Shown here: one piece after another, positions 33,500-44,647 of the stretch
Numbering within the stretch: position 1 is the stretch's first letter
Layout of the letters: each line of letters starts with the position of its first letter
Program-made: the position numbers and the translations under genes
DNA from: Sialis fuliginosa
Taxonomy: Eukaryota > Arthropoda > Insecta > Megaloptera > Sialidae
Length of the DNA: 64,000 bases
Direction of reading: 5' to 3'
Assembly (NCBI GenBank): GCA_961205875.1
Contig: OY540813.1
Coordinates: forward strand, 4,559,001-4,623,000
Notes under the pieces: generated by a model
Databases searched by the model: none
What the model saw: the letters and a program-made list of their open reading frames with translations, nothing else
Told to the model about the DNA's origin: nothing

Positions 33500-33665
33500 T
33501 ATGTTAATATTTTTTTAATATGTATATGCAAAAATTTAATGGAATTGGTCAGAAATAAAACTCACCTTTGTATTATGAATATTAGTTTTCTAATATTCTA
33601 ATGTCAATAATATAACACATTTTTAGAATAACTAATTTGCCAATTTGAATTAAATTGCGTTTGTT
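33500..33665 (-). repeat. Family F, inverted 3'-end fragment
   Basis: 'ggtcagaaataaaactcacc', 'tttgtattatgaatattagt' and 'ttctaatgtcaataata' are the reverse of the family F 3' region at 44150-44260. Confidence 0.7.
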
Positions 33666-33784
33666 TTTATAATAACTAATCTGCACTGATCTGGTATTAT
33701 TTAACTGGATAGTGGATACCTATGGAATTACTATTAAACCGGATGGCTAAATTTCATACTTTTTCTAACAGTATCGTTTCCATT

Positions 33785-33797
33785 TGCGCATGCGCGA
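33785..33797. promoter_or_regulatory. Candidate NRF-1/Ewg-type site
   Basis: TGCGCATGCGCGA matches the palindromic NRF-1 type motif, unusual in such A+T-rich DNA. It is followed by 'gacgtaacactgaactc' and an A+T-rich 'gatataatatag'. It could mark a promoter; no exon is recognised. Confidence 0.3.
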
Positions 33798-34430
33798 GAC
33801 GTAACACTGAACTCAATTTTGATATAATATAGAGGTATGTGACGTGCTTCTATAGTTTCTTTATTCAATTGTTATTCAGATTTGACAGTTAATATGCATT
33901 TATGGTTGTTTATTTAGTTATTATTTGATAATTAAAATAAATTAAAGGTATTCGCGTGTTAAATAAGTGTATTGTAGTTGATATACAATCGAATTTGTAT
34001 GTATTTATTTATATATTTAACAAGTTTTTTGTCTTTTACCCCTTTTATGGCTGTACGTATAACAACAAAAATACTGATATACATTTTTCATTATTTGTAT
34101 TGTAGAATATGTATGCTAAGTTTCAAGTAAATCCGACTAAAAAAAACTTTACACCCCTTTTTATCCTCTTAGGGGTTGAATTTCGAAAAATCCTTTCTTT
34201 CAGATCATAATCACGTCAAGACGCTTCGATTGGCACCCCAACGAAGTGAATATCATTTTTTATTTACGAGATTCCGTGCACGTAAAAAATGACACAAACT
34301 ACACACACAGACATCTTTCTGAAAATAGTGTAAATATAAATATACTATAGTGACCTTAAAACATACAATTATGAAATTTTTTATTTTGATTTTCGGACCG
34401 ATTACAATAACTTCCAGTTGGGATGTTAAA
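33798..34430. other. Spacer with decayed retroelement-like segment
   Basis: 34020-34340 has 'gctaagtttcaagtaaatcc', 'atcctcttaggggttgaatt' and 'tcgattggcaccccaacgaa', wording typical of old non-LTR element tails. No frame. Confidence 0.45.
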
Positions 34431-34510
34431 AATTGTTCTCCGATTTCAAAATTTTCAATTGATCTTTCCGTTTCAGGTCAAGACAAACACTTTTCGTTGC
34501 GTGTCTATAT
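34431..34510 (-). repeat. Family A fragment, inverted
   Basis: 'attgttctccgatttcaaaa', 'attgatctttccgtttcagg' and 'tcaagacaaacacttttcg'. A second, forward 'gacttgaaacggcaaaatca' at 34530 makes a small inverted pair around 34510-34530. Confidence 0.75.
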
Positions 34511-34943
34511 ACGAAATGATTTATATTGACTTGAAACGGCAAAATCAAGTGGAAATTTTGAAACAGCCGAACAAAATTCATACTGATATGGTGAGAAAGT
34601 AAAAAATACGAACCGTTATGTGCAACTTAAATTTACTTTTGAAATAGAATCAAACCATTATAACTTTTGACATTCTAAGGTTCTATAAACAAGCAAATAC
34701 GTCAGTGTGAAAAGAAGTTTTATATTGAAATATGTACGGAGAAACATCTTGAACAAGTATGGAACCAGCAAATCGTCTTGCGTTCTGAATAGGTTTTTGA
34801 AACGAACCATAGACATGTTGAAAACGCTTCAGAATGTTTTGCTTATTTCACATTCTTGCACTATAAATAGCTCTTCTCGCGCCAAAATATTATACATACA
34901 AATAAATTGGTATATTTATGATATTATCTGCTAAATTTGATTG

Positions 34944-35288
34944 AACTACAAATGTACCAAGATAATACTCACAACGTTAACTTTTTAGACAGTAAAAGTT
35001 ACAAGATTTTGAATATTTCTATAACCCCTAGTCCGATTAGCACCAAAATCGATAGGTTTGGAGTCCTTACTGAGACAAACATTTTTCCCAAAAATAATTC
35101 AGATCGGTGTATTTTTACAGTAGTTATCGTGAACGAAAGAAAATTCTTCATCCAGACATACACATGGACACACGCACAGCCGCCATGCGGAAATTAACTT
35201 TTCTTTACGTTTTGAAGGTAGTACAATCTGAGTCTGCTCTTATCTGAGACACGATTTTTTGACAGTATTACAAATAAACATGGAAGTA
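34944..35288 (-). repeat. Family F, inverted fragment with 5' end
   Basis: Reverse of the first half of the family, ending with 'acatggaagt' at 35279-35288. 'acgcacagccgccatgcgg' and 'tcgtgaacgaaagaaaat' match 42608-42924. The 86-codon + frame is not a gene. Confidence 0.85.
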
Positions 35289-35339
35289 ATATACCTACAT
35301 ATTTTTAATAAAGGTGGGGAGACTAAATTAAAAAGTAAA

Positions 35340-35825
35340 AATACAAAACCATTATAGGGATCACTTTTTTGTCCCTCTGTCTGTGAGTCATGGATCTTTT
35401 TCTCAGGAATGGCTTGTGGTATCAAGTTGGAATTAATATCAAATGTCTCATACCTGTAAAAATTCATTTTTCTAACTCAATGCAATATGGTAAAAACATA
35501 CGGTCTTTCAAAGCATATTTTGATACTGACAGATTGATTGACTCACTGATCATAAAAGCTTATAGGTTACTTCCTGTTGATCTAGAATCATGAAATTTCG
35601 TACAAGGAAGGTCTCATAGCACAAGTTAAAGAAAAAAATCCGAAAATCATTAATTTCTAATCCTACATGGAATTATTATGTGGCGAACTGAATTTTGCGG
35701 TTTCTTTCATACAGCGTCTAAGTAAAGACGCCTTGGGAATCGGGGCCATTGTCTACACTCTACGTAACTAACTATTGTCAATAATTAAGTTTTATACAGC
35801 GGTACGGAACCGCAGGGCGCGACTT
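35340..35825 (+). repeat. Family E repeat, copy at 35.4 kb
   Basis: Same landmarks and orientation as 19915-20366: 'aaccattatagggatc', 'tatcaagttggaatt', 'atcatgaaatttcgtac', 'ctcatagcacaagtt', 'tttcatacagcgtct' and 'ggtacggaaccgcagggcgc'. Frames at 35240-35593 in this block are incidental. Confidence 0.88.
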
Positions 35826-36439
35826 CCTTTTTTGTTTAAATTCAGTCTGTATATTAATTATAAATAAAAAACTTATACACTTGAGTTATAATTTATTAAT
35901 CGTTCGTTATCTAAACTATTATTTAAATTCAAACTCTGTAAAGTATTCATCTATTTAAAACTTTTCAATAATAAAAACTTCAAGAAATACACTAAAGTTA
36001 CAAATTTGTTCGTAAACGATTTAAGATAAGTTTTTTTTTGATATAATTACATTCATATAAATTCTCACGTAACGAATTTTCCTGAGATAAATACATTTTT
36101 TCACAACACAAAGTAAAATAAACCTACGTCTGAAATATTCAAATAAGTTCGCAACATAGTTTATCTTGGAATGTGTTAAAAACGTTATGTATATTCTTAA
36201 GCAAAACTTTTGCATGCGCTGTTTGTATGCGCTATTACAACATGGCAATATGAAAACTTTTTCTTTCCGGGAAATTAATCTACGCTCTCCTCAAGCTCAA
36301 AGTTCATTTTGAAATAACTTATGTATATAGTAATATATGCATATTCATAACAACCTGAAAAAAGTTTTTTATTGCCATGCAAAATATACATCTTCAATAT
36401 TATTATATTTATTGTTACAATATTAAAAGTATGGCCCCA

Positions 36440-36520
36440 CACATCTTCTCACGGGCCCTCATGCTAAAATATTTTCAGCGGACCCTCTCCTATCAGTGGC
36501 GTAGCCAAGAAAGAAATATA
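36440..36520. mobile_element. Fragment with CAGTGGCGTAGCC end
   Basis: CAGTGGCGTAGCCAAGA at about 36496 resembles the ends of the hAT-like elements at 54206 and 55765. A similar end in the opposite sense, 'aactacgccactg', is at about 49552-49564. Neither has a partner nearby. Confidence 0.4.
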
Positions 36521-36639
36521 AATTTATTTCTAATTGTTCTTAACTTACCTTAAAAATTTACGATGACCTTTTTGGCTTTTCTTTTTTTTAAATTTTAATC
36601 ACTGTTTCTTCTTCAGAAACCTAAAACATTTTTTTGATG

Positions 36640-37010
36640 ACGACCAAAAAAGCTTTTTGAGGCCATGATGAATTTACATAAAAAAACATCTGCCAAGTAA
36701 ATGCACAGTGCTTCCTCGTCCTAAATTCACCAAAGGTAGTTAATTATTGAACAATTTAAAAAAAAACTGTTAAAGTAAGTGTTCATATTACTAAAAAATA
36801 TTGGTTCGATTATTTTTTCGTATATTAAATAGCAATTTAAAAAAAACACGATTTTTTAAAACAAATTGAGATAAATCTTTGTAAGGGAATATTTTACAAC
36901 AAAAGTTGTAGAGTTATTATTATAGGTTCATGAGTTATGCGTGTGACAAGGAATTAGGGGCCAAAACGATCACAAAGCTTCTTGTATCTTCGATATTGCG
37001 AGGAAGCAAT
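36640..37010 (+). repeat. Composite B + A repeat
   Basis: B part: 'atctgccaagtaaatgcaca', 'gtgcttcctcgtcctaaatt', 'caaattgagataaatctttg'. A part: 'gttcatgagttatgcgtgtg', 'acaaggaattagggg', 'ttcttgtatcttcgatattg', 'cgaggaagc'. This is the most complete joined copy. Confidence 0.8.
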
Positions 37011-37762
37011 AAAATGAATAAACAATAATAAAATTATTACTTATAATAAATTATTTATTGATGTTTCTAAAAAGAAATAGTTTATGAATAAAGAAATAAA
37101 ATATAATTTCTCTTTCGAATTTATTTTATAATTTCCTTTATGTAGCACATTCTTCCATTTAATATACCCCAAATTAAATTTAAACCTCTCTTACATTTCT
37201 TATAAATCAATAACTGTCATACCTTATAATAATTTAAAAGTAATTATTGTAAAATATAACATCATATGTCATAAAGCACAAAATCTACATACTAATAAAT
37301 TTAATGTATTGATATCTTGTTTCTATACTCCTTGATTATACATTATATATAAATTAAACAAGGACAACAATGTTGCATACGTTATATTATTTGTTCTCTT
37401 TATCTGCCATATTCATTAGTGATGTATTCAAAAGTTGAATATAATAAACAAATTAAATTGAAAATATTATGTTACATTTTGTACACAAACGAACATACGA
37501 ATGTGTAATTGTTTTGAAATAAAGTTTTTAAATTATTGGATTATATACTTTTGTTTAAATAACGGAGTTGTTTTCTTTGTTTAACGAGAATCGTGATTTA
37601 ACAATTATATCGTGAACATTTGATGTATCTGAATTATTAAATTACATTTTTATTTTTTTTATTATTCAAGATATCACATATGAACAGTGGGGAGGCGTGA
37701 AATTTTTTCTTCAATCCTCCCCCTCCTATTAACAAAATAAAACTAGTTATGAATCAGCTTTA
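37011..37762. other. A+T-rich spacer before the palindrome
   Basis: Nothing coding or repetitive was recognised. A short C-rich patch is at 37715-37730. Confidence 0.55.
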
Positions 37763-38626
37763 GTTCAAGCTTTTACTTTTTTAAATAAATTCTTATATAT
37801 TTATATAGTAACTAAATGATTCTACGTCTTATTTTCTTGTATTTTAGTCGATATTTGTATGACGAGTTGAAGTTCACTGCAGGAAATTTCACTAAATTTT
37901 TTTGAATTTTTGATTTCGTTAAAAGTATGTTTATTGTATAGAAAATGACGTGAAAAGTTGTTTGTTTCAAACCGCAGGTCTGTATCTCAAACTGTTCTCG
38001 AGATATAGCCTCTCAAAGTTTTAGTTTTTTCAAAATTTTGAAGAAAAATGGCCATAACTTTTGAACGCGTAGTCGGATTTGATTTTAGTTGACGGATTTG
38101 AAATCAGCGTGTCAAAATCTATATAATGACATGTATAATACCTTAAAACTCGGAAAAAAAAATTTCACGAAAAATCGAAAAAATTCAAAGGGGTATATCT
38201 TAAAAAAATGTCGATTTTTGGCCAAATTTTTTTTATCGGATTTTAAAGTATTATACATGTCATTATATAGATTTTGACACGCTGATTTCAAATCCGCCAA
38301 CTAAAATCAATTCCGACAACGCGTTCAAAAGTTATGGCCTTTTTTCTCCAAAAATTTGAAAAAAGTAAAACTTTGAGAGGCTATATCTCGAGAACGGTTT
38401 GAGATACAGACCTGCGGTTTGAAACAAACAACTTTTCACGTCATTTTCTATACAAAAAACATACTTTTAACGCAATCAAAAATTTGAAATTTTTCAGTGA
38501 AATTTCCTGCAGTGAACTTCAACTCGTCATACAAATATCGACTAAAATACAAGAAAATAAGACGTAGAATCATTTAGTTACTATATAAATATATAAGAAT
38601 TTATTTAAAAAAGTAAAAGCTTGAAC
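37763..38626. repeat. 864-bp near-perfect palindrome (foldback element)
   Basis: Two arms of 416 bp, 37763-38178 and 38211-38626, are reverse complements with about 15-20 mismatches and no net gap. Paired positions add to 76389 at the ends, at the CTGCAG sites (37877 and 38507) and near the middle. The loop is about 32 nt. The outer ends read GTTCAAGCTTTTAC and GTAAAAGCTTGAAC. Mirror-image 62-codon frames on the two strands (38089-38277 and 38112-38300) are by-products of the symmetry, not genes. A clear target duplication was not seen. The structure fits a foldback DNA transposon or a MITE with very long terminal inverted repeats. If transcribed as part of the intron before the exon at 39131, it would form a long double-stranded hairpin. 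Confidence 0.92.
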
Positions 38627-38664
38627 CAAATCTGTTTCTTTAGAAAAAATAAACTATTTGGCAA

Positions 38665-38855
38665 TAAATTCTTAAAAATTGCCAAAATCGTCATTTTTGC
38701 ACTTGTAGGTTAGGTTATCTCAAAAACCTGACGTGATGGAGCAATTTAGGCAAAGGATTCGGTTTCAGTACACCAAAAAAACTCCGAAATTACTTATTGA
38801 AGTAGAGACAACAGAAGAAAAGTCTTTTTTGTCGGCCTGTGTTATTATTACTTCC
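38665..38855 (+). repeat. Dispersed repeat family L, copy 2
   Basis: This block starts near 'attgccaaaatcgtcatt' and ends near 'gtcggcctgtg'. It matches 27010-27172 in order and orientation. No coding frame or terminal repeat was found. It begins about 40 bp after the long palindrome. Confidence 0.8.
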
Positions 38856-39100
38856 ATATTTTTTGCTATTTTTTTTTAAAGATACAACTAATTAAAAACT
38901 ATTTAATTATTTTTAAATTTTATAACTTTTTTAAGTCTTCGCCGAAAGAAATATAAATAAATAAAACAGAGAAAGTATCTCTCCTTATTAGATAGACTCA
39001 CTTTTAACAAATTAGAGTTTTCATGCTGCTTTTAAATTCTATGAAGAAAATTCTTTTTACACAATTTATAAATAAGTTAATTATTTTATGTGTTAAAAAA

Positions 39101-39130
39101 AACTAACAAAGGTTTTTTCTTGTATTTCAG
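39101..39130 (+). other. Splice acceptor with branch point before the signal-peptide exon
   Basis: A CTAAC branch-point-like motif (39103-39107) lies about 24 nt before the AG at 39129-39130. Between them is a pyrimidine-rich tract, TTTTTTCTTGTATTTCAG. Spacing and composition fit a normal insect 3' splice site, which implies at least one untranslated exon further upstream. That exon was not identified. Confidence 0.7.
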
Positions 39131-39156
39131 AAAATGATTTGACGTCACTTCTCAAG
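39131..39156 (+). other. 5' untranslated part of the signal-peptide exon
   Basis: Twenty-six bases precede the chosen ATG. They hold a minimal upstream frame (ATG ATT TGA at 39134-39142) and a perfect CRE palindrome TGACGTCA at 39140-39147. The CRE overlaps the end of that frame and may be chance. Confidence 0.45.
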
Positions 39157-39246
39157 ATGTGTTCCGGGTGGCTTTGGACAGTCTCCTTACTTCTTTTGAC
39201 AAACATTTTGGCAACGCAGAACGCAATTGGTCAGCGAAATAATGAG
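39157..39246 (+). CDS. Signal-peptide coding exon of an unidentified secreted or membrane protein
   Basis: This is the only coding segment I can support. The exon runs from 39131, just after an AG, to 39246, just before a GT. Its first suitable ATG is at 39157 with A at -3. The 30 codons begin MCSGWLWTVSLLLLTNILAT and end in NNE at a codon boundary, so the downstream intron is phase 0. The layout is a short polar start, a hydrophobic core of about 14 residues (LWTVSLLLLTNILA), then a polar stretch with a plausible signal-peptidase site after AIG and before QRNN. An ATG at 39134 opens a three-codon upstream frame (ATG ATT TGA). The frame stays open into the intron to 39336, where it loses protein-like character. 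Such an exon would target a secreted or type I membrane protein to the ER. I do not recognise the family, and 30 residues of leader are too few to name it. Long flanking introns would suit a neural receptor or adhesion gene, but that is only inference. Confidence 0.72.
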
Positions 39247-39252
39247 GTACTC
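39247..39252 (+). other. Splice donor after the signal-peptide exon
   Basis: The sequence GAG|GTACTC at the end of the exon is an acceptable GT donor. Using it ends the reading frame at a codon boundary after 30 codons. No matching downstream coding exon was found before 64000. Confidence 0.55.
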
Positions 39253-39669
39253 TTAAAAAATCTCTCCATCTTTCATTATGATTTCATAAAAAAAAGTCAG
39301 TCTCGTAAAAAAGTTTTTCTTAGTTCTACAAATTGAATTCACTTTCTTATTTGGCATCCGTTTTCAGTTTTTTAACTAGGGCTTCTTTTATTTGATATGT
39401 CATAACATTTGGGTTTATTATGTTTTTTATATTTATTTTTATTCATTGATTTTTGTTCGACGTCTGAAGAAAATATTGAAGGTTATGAAATTAACGAGAT
39501 TTATTATTTTCTATAAATATTTAAGATGAAAAGCATATAACCGATGAGAAACTACTTGTACCCAGAAATCAATTACAAGTTTCAGAGCAATTTTATATAT
39601 TTTAATTTTTTATAGAAATATCAATATATCACAAAATGGTCTATTTCATCTTGAGTTCGCATTTTAAAA

Positions 39670-40222
39670 TAAGGTAGTGGCACCAGTCTTGGCAAGGACC
39701 CCAGTAATGGCACATTTTTTATTTAAATGTACTGAATTAGAAATATGTGTTGATATTTGATTACTACCATTTCTGAATATTAATCTATATATGTACATTT
39801 AACTGTCTTACAGCGTGATTTGATGACAATCGGCCAATAGGTGTCAAAATGGTCGACATTTAAACTGATTATTAGTAAATTTATTTATTAATTATTATTT
39901 TATTATATTACCATAGCAACTGCTTTACATTGTTTCAAATTTGACGATTCTTTCTTTTATATCTTTTGTGTCGTAGTACTTATCATTTTGTAATCATTAG
40001 CAAGTGTCCATCACTGCGTGCTCATTACTGGTTTTACCTTTACCATTACTGGAGAAAAACATATAATTAAAAAAAAAACTATATTTGCGGACTTTGGTAA
40101 TTAAATTGATTAAATAAAGAGTTACTTGTTTTATTAGTAACATGAGTTCATGAGAATTACAAAAACCAAGCCCATTAATCCAAAAAAAGGAAAACTTTCT
40201 CTTGTAGCGACCATAACTGTTG
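39670..40222 (+). mobile_element. Family C element, copy 4, in the intron after the exon
   Basis: Starts TAAGGTAGTGGCACCAGTCT and ends near 'accataactgttgcctta', an imperfect inverse of the start. The interior is very close to 3107-3590. It lies about 420 bp after the signal-peptide exon in the sense direction. Confidence 0.86.
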
Positions 40223-41039
40223 CCTTATCTTATAAAAATGTGTAATGTATTCTGTAACCGATTCTAATTTGATTTTATGTTTACTTGCTCTATTTTAATT
40301 CATACTTATTTAATTTTTGAATTTAGTTTTAGGTTAACAATTCTATTAATACATACCCCTTAATGTGCATATGTTATTTCAATATTTGAACAATTTCTAA
40401 GTCGTGCGTAATCGTGACAGAATAATTCACTCACTAACATATCTCTAAATATATTATATATGGTTGATGCTAGTTGAGAATTTAAATGTTATGACAGTTC
40501 CCTATTGCCAACTTTTGCATAACAAATACATATTGATCGTGAGAATGTCTGCTTGCTATTCATGACTTGTATAAATATTTAGACCTTGAGATATCGATTT
40601 CAAGCTGCTCTATTTTTAGTTGAGGGAAAAAACTGGTAATAATGGATGTATTAAATTTTCATAGCCATATTTGTTAAGGATCATACCGAAGTATAAATCC
40701 TCTCAAAGAAAAGCAACGAGTTGTTTTTTTTTATTATATAAATAACTCCCCATGATATTTATTCCGCCGGATCGAATGAAACTAATTACAACCATTCATA
40801 GTTTTATTAAACATACCTCATAAAATCAATCCTGTTAATTATATAATGTTTACCCAAAGGATTTTTTTATTTTCATAATCCATATCCACTATAATATTAT
40901 GTTGATATTAGAACTGTCACTTAGCACGCATCAAAACCATCTACAAAATCAAGTATCGTGTGAAACCAACACACATTGAAACCATGACAACAATCCAGCG
41001 CCAAAACACGCTTGAAAACCAGCATTGAATCTAGCAAAC
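40223..41039. other. A+T-rich intron interior
   Basis: No exon, frame or repeat family recognised. Confidence 0.5.
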
Positions 41040-41235
41040 AAACCATCAGCCCCTTAGGGGTTGTTTTTTCGGAATTCGAAGTAGCCTATATTCTTTCTCA
41101 GAGTGCATGCTATCTCCCTGTCAAATTTCATCAAGATCGGTTTAGCGGTTTAGCCGTGAAAAGGTAACAAACAGACAGACAGACAGAGAGACAGACAAAC
41201 ACAGTGATTAAAAACACTAAGATAATATTTAACAA
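41040..41235 (+). repeat. Retroelement-tail-like repeat with CAGA tract
   Basis: 'ccccttaggggttgttt', 'gctatctccctgtcaaattt', 'catcaagatcggtttagcgg', 'tttagccgtgaaaagg', then 'caaacagacagacagacag'. It is the right half of the 60984 subtype with a longer tetranucleotide tract. Confidence 0.75.
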
Positions 41236-41939
41236 AAATAAAAATCATTAGTATCAATATAATAGCAATAAAAATTATATATACGCGTGTTATTATAGCT
41301 TGGTAAATAATTTTTGTTACGAGTAGTATGTATTAACAATAACATAAAAAAAACATTTGTTTTTCATTGACAATATCCGTAGAGAGTTTACGATTATCTA
41401 CAACATATCAAACTTGAATGGTTTCAGAAAATTGTTTTACAACCGTTTTATGTTTACAAAGCCACTGCTGTACTACATCATCGAATAGAAAATCGGTTAT
41501 TTTTATTCCATATGAATTTTCAATATATTCTGACTTTTACAGCGGAGATAATTTTAAAGTCTATTGGATTCAAATATTCAGAAGAATAAATATTGTTTCA
41601 AATAATATCGGGGAAATAAAATCTAGACTTTGTTCTATAGAGAAAGGAGATGAGAAAAAAACGTTAGAGATACCGCTGTATTTCCTACATTTCAAATTCA
41701 AATTTTTTGCCGTTTTGATATATGTTCTAGAATACGTAATTTTCGATAAATTTCATGTTCCATATCATGTTTATTACTGAAATATTTTATATATGAATCT
41801 TCGTTATGGGAAATGATATATTTACTGCGGAAAACATATGCAAAAACAATATATCTTGTATTTGTGTAGCATTTATACTTTCTTATACGGTGAAAACTAT
41901 CGATGCAAAAAATCTATAAAAAATTCTAGAATGTAAATA

Positions 41940-42320
41940 GAGTGAGGTGTCTTTAGATAGGTCTTCTAAAATGCAACAAAAAATGTTTTAGGAACTTTCG
42001 ATTTTTAACCCTTCAGTCACGGTATATTTGCTTTCAAAGTCGTTATCAGAGTTTCCTCCCCTCTATTTTCTGTACCGTCGATGCAAAAAATTTGAAATAA
42101 TTCCAGAAGATAGCTTTTAATTAGTACTTTCAATTAAAAATATAACGGAACACTGTAGCAAAAATAGTTTATGAAAAATTTAGAATTAACACTTTTTTTT
42201 ATAAATCGACACATGCAATTTTTATAGATTAGCTCTTGAGTATTATCAAGTAGAGAATGTTAGTGTGAATGGCTACGGAACCCTAGCATGTGAGTGCCCA
42301 ACACGTCTTTGACTGTTTTT
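41940..42320 (+). repeat. Family E variant repeat
   Basis: Matches the left part of the copy at 55375 ('cccctctattttctg', 'tcgatgcaaaaaatttga', 'tagtactttcaatt'), and ends 'ggctacggaaccctagcatg' and 'cccaacacgtctttga'. It provides the empty target for the nested element at 55765-56122. Confidence 0.75.
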
Positions 42321-42607
42321 AAATTTGGTTTATTTTATATAGACTCTTCATTGATTGATTTTTGCTTGTATGCACTTACATTTTAATAAAAAAGTTGACC
42401 ATTTTTATCCCTACATTTTAGTACCAATATGTACATTTCTGCGTAATATGTTATAAAAAACAAAACATACTGCATATCAGCAACGAATATTTTCATTGTT
42501 TTGTATGTTCCAATTATCTTTTTGCAGGACCGTACTGACATATTTTTAATAATGCATTTTATATTTTAAAATTTTATCAAAACAATATAAATCCTAAATT
42601 TCAGATT

Positions 42608-42924
42608 AAAATACCCCTTCAATAGTTGCTCGTACAAATAATAAATGTCCTTTTGGTTCAATTTAACTACAAATGTACCAAGTCTTATCAAAATTAGTGA
42701 GATAATACTCGCAACATTAACTTTTTAGACGATAATAGTTACAAATTGTTTAATATTTCCAAAACCCCGAATCCGATTAATACCAAAATCAATAGGTCTG
42801 AAGTATTCACTGAGACAAACATTTTCCCCAAAAATAATTCAGATCACACGCACAGCCGCCATGCGGAAATTAACTTTTCTTTACGTTTTGAAGTTAATAC
42901 AATCAGAATTCGGAACATGGAAGT
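42608..42924 (-). repeat. Family F, inverted fragment with 5' end and internal deletion
   Basis: Reverse of the family; ends with GAACATGGAAGT at 42913-42924. Part of the 'gttcacgataac' region found in other copies is missing. The 63-codon + frame here is incidental. Confidence 0.85.
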
Positions 42925-43676
42925 AAAAACACTTTGAAGACCACTGTTCTGGACTGTATATTTATTCAGTATCTGATACGATTCATAATAAATTTACATT
43001 TTATAATTCTTACCTAACCTCCCTTATTTTAATGAAATTGTACCTTTTCTAAAAACGTAGTTTTGGACAAATGTATTTTACATAAATGTAATATTATCTT
43101 ATTTGTTTTATCATACGATACATGTGTTACTTTTAATCCCAACGATAAATTTCCCACCTTTAATATTTAAAATTCTATGAAAGGTTCGAGCACCTACCTG
43201 AAAACTAATTTTAGTATCAGATGACCTAAACAAACATTGAGCGAAATAAGCATTCAAAAATATTTGACTTCTTAGAATTCCGTATATGTTATACATATTA
43301 AAATATTACAAGCATTGACGTGAATATTTAATTACAAATTACAAAAATACATATACCAGAGACGTAACTAATAATGGGAATTATACCCCACCCCACCCCC
43401 TCCTCTTCCATCGCCTTGAATTGTATTCATGACCATAATATCTAAACTTTTATTGATTTGTAGAAAATTACTTTCTTATCGATACAAAAATAAGCTTCGT
43501 GGCCAGAAATTAATTTATTTGATTTTGATTTTGACAGTTATTACTAGTTTAATTATTTATTTTCTCATATCTTTAACAGATGCTGAAATTATAATTTAAA
43601 AACTAAATAACATAAAAGGTTAATATAATAAATTATTTAGTGCGAAATTTAGTCACCCCATTAAATGGCGTATCTT

Positions 43677-44340
43677 ACTTCCATGTTCTGAAAGAAATGG
43701 AAGTATTGTAATACCGTCGAAAAATCGCGTTCGAGATAAGAGCAGATTGTGCTACCTTCAAAACGTAAAGTTAAAGTTAATTTCCTCATGGCGACTGTGC
43801 ATGTGTCTGGATGTAGAAGTTTCTTTCGTTCACGATAATTACTGTAAATATGCATAGATTTGAATTATTTTTGGGGAAAATATGTGTCTTAGATTTTGGT
43901 GCTAATGGGATTAGGGGTTTTGGAAATATTCGATATTTTGTATCGTCTAAAAAGTGAACGTTGTGAGTATTATCTCAATAATTTTGGTGACATTTGCAGT
44001 TTAATTGAACCTAAGGGACATTTATTATTTATTCGTTCCTAAATAGCTATTGAAGGGATGAAAAGCACCCTCAAAATTTGAATTTGTAATACTAATTAAT
44101 ACGTCACTAATTCATGTTGACTTGGAAACAAATGCAACTAAATTCAAATTGTCAAATAAGTTATTCTACGAATATGTATTATGTTTTTGACATTAGGACA
44201 TTAGAAAACTAATATTTATAATACAAAGATGAGTTTTATTTCTGACAAATCTCATTGAAATTTTTCATAAATATATAAAAAATTATTTAAAAATATATTA
44301 AAGAACATGAAAGTCATGTATGGTTCTCCATACCGATATT
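43677..44340 (+). repeat. Family F, long copy
   Basis: Starts ACTTCCATGTTC; a near-inverse GAACATGAAAGT lies at 44303. Landmarks include 'aataccgtcgaaaaatcgcg', 'gtgtctggatgtagaa', 'gttcacgataattactg', 'ttgaacctaagggacattta', 'caaatctcattgaaattttt' and 'atggttctccataccgat'. No protein frame. It pairs with 52866-53496. Confidence 0.9.
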
Positions 44341-44647
44341 TTTGTTTTATAAGATGATTTTTAATCTAAAAGTGATTGATAGTATACAATTCTAAGATTT
44401 GATAGTTGTTACAACAATTCAATATTCAAATTCCGCGCGTTCTTGAACTTTAGCCGCTTTAGGGAGTTAATTTGTATGTGTGTATTAAATGTATGCAAAA
44501 TATTTATTAATAATGTATGCAATTACTCAGTCTCTGCCAGAAATGATTTCCAGAGGCTAAAATGGAAGTTATTTTATGTTAAAATATTCATCACAACGTG
44601 CAAAAATTTCAAGTACAACGCGGGAAGTTTGAATAAATAATTGTTAT

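Noticed and set aside
38089..38300. Two similar 62-codon frames on opposite strands
   Set aside because: They are mirror images created by the long palindrome and give no independent evidence of coding.
41418..41780. 120-codon + strand frame with a real ATG
   Set aside because: One of the two longest frames in the window, but such a length is about what chance gives once in 64 kb at this composition. It is rich in I, F, Y and K, has no recognisable domain or splice context, and borders a family E repeat.
43170..43200. B-box-like GGTTCGAGCACC
   Set aside because: No matching A-box or cloverleaf on either strand; the match is a small inverted repeat (AGGT...ACCT).
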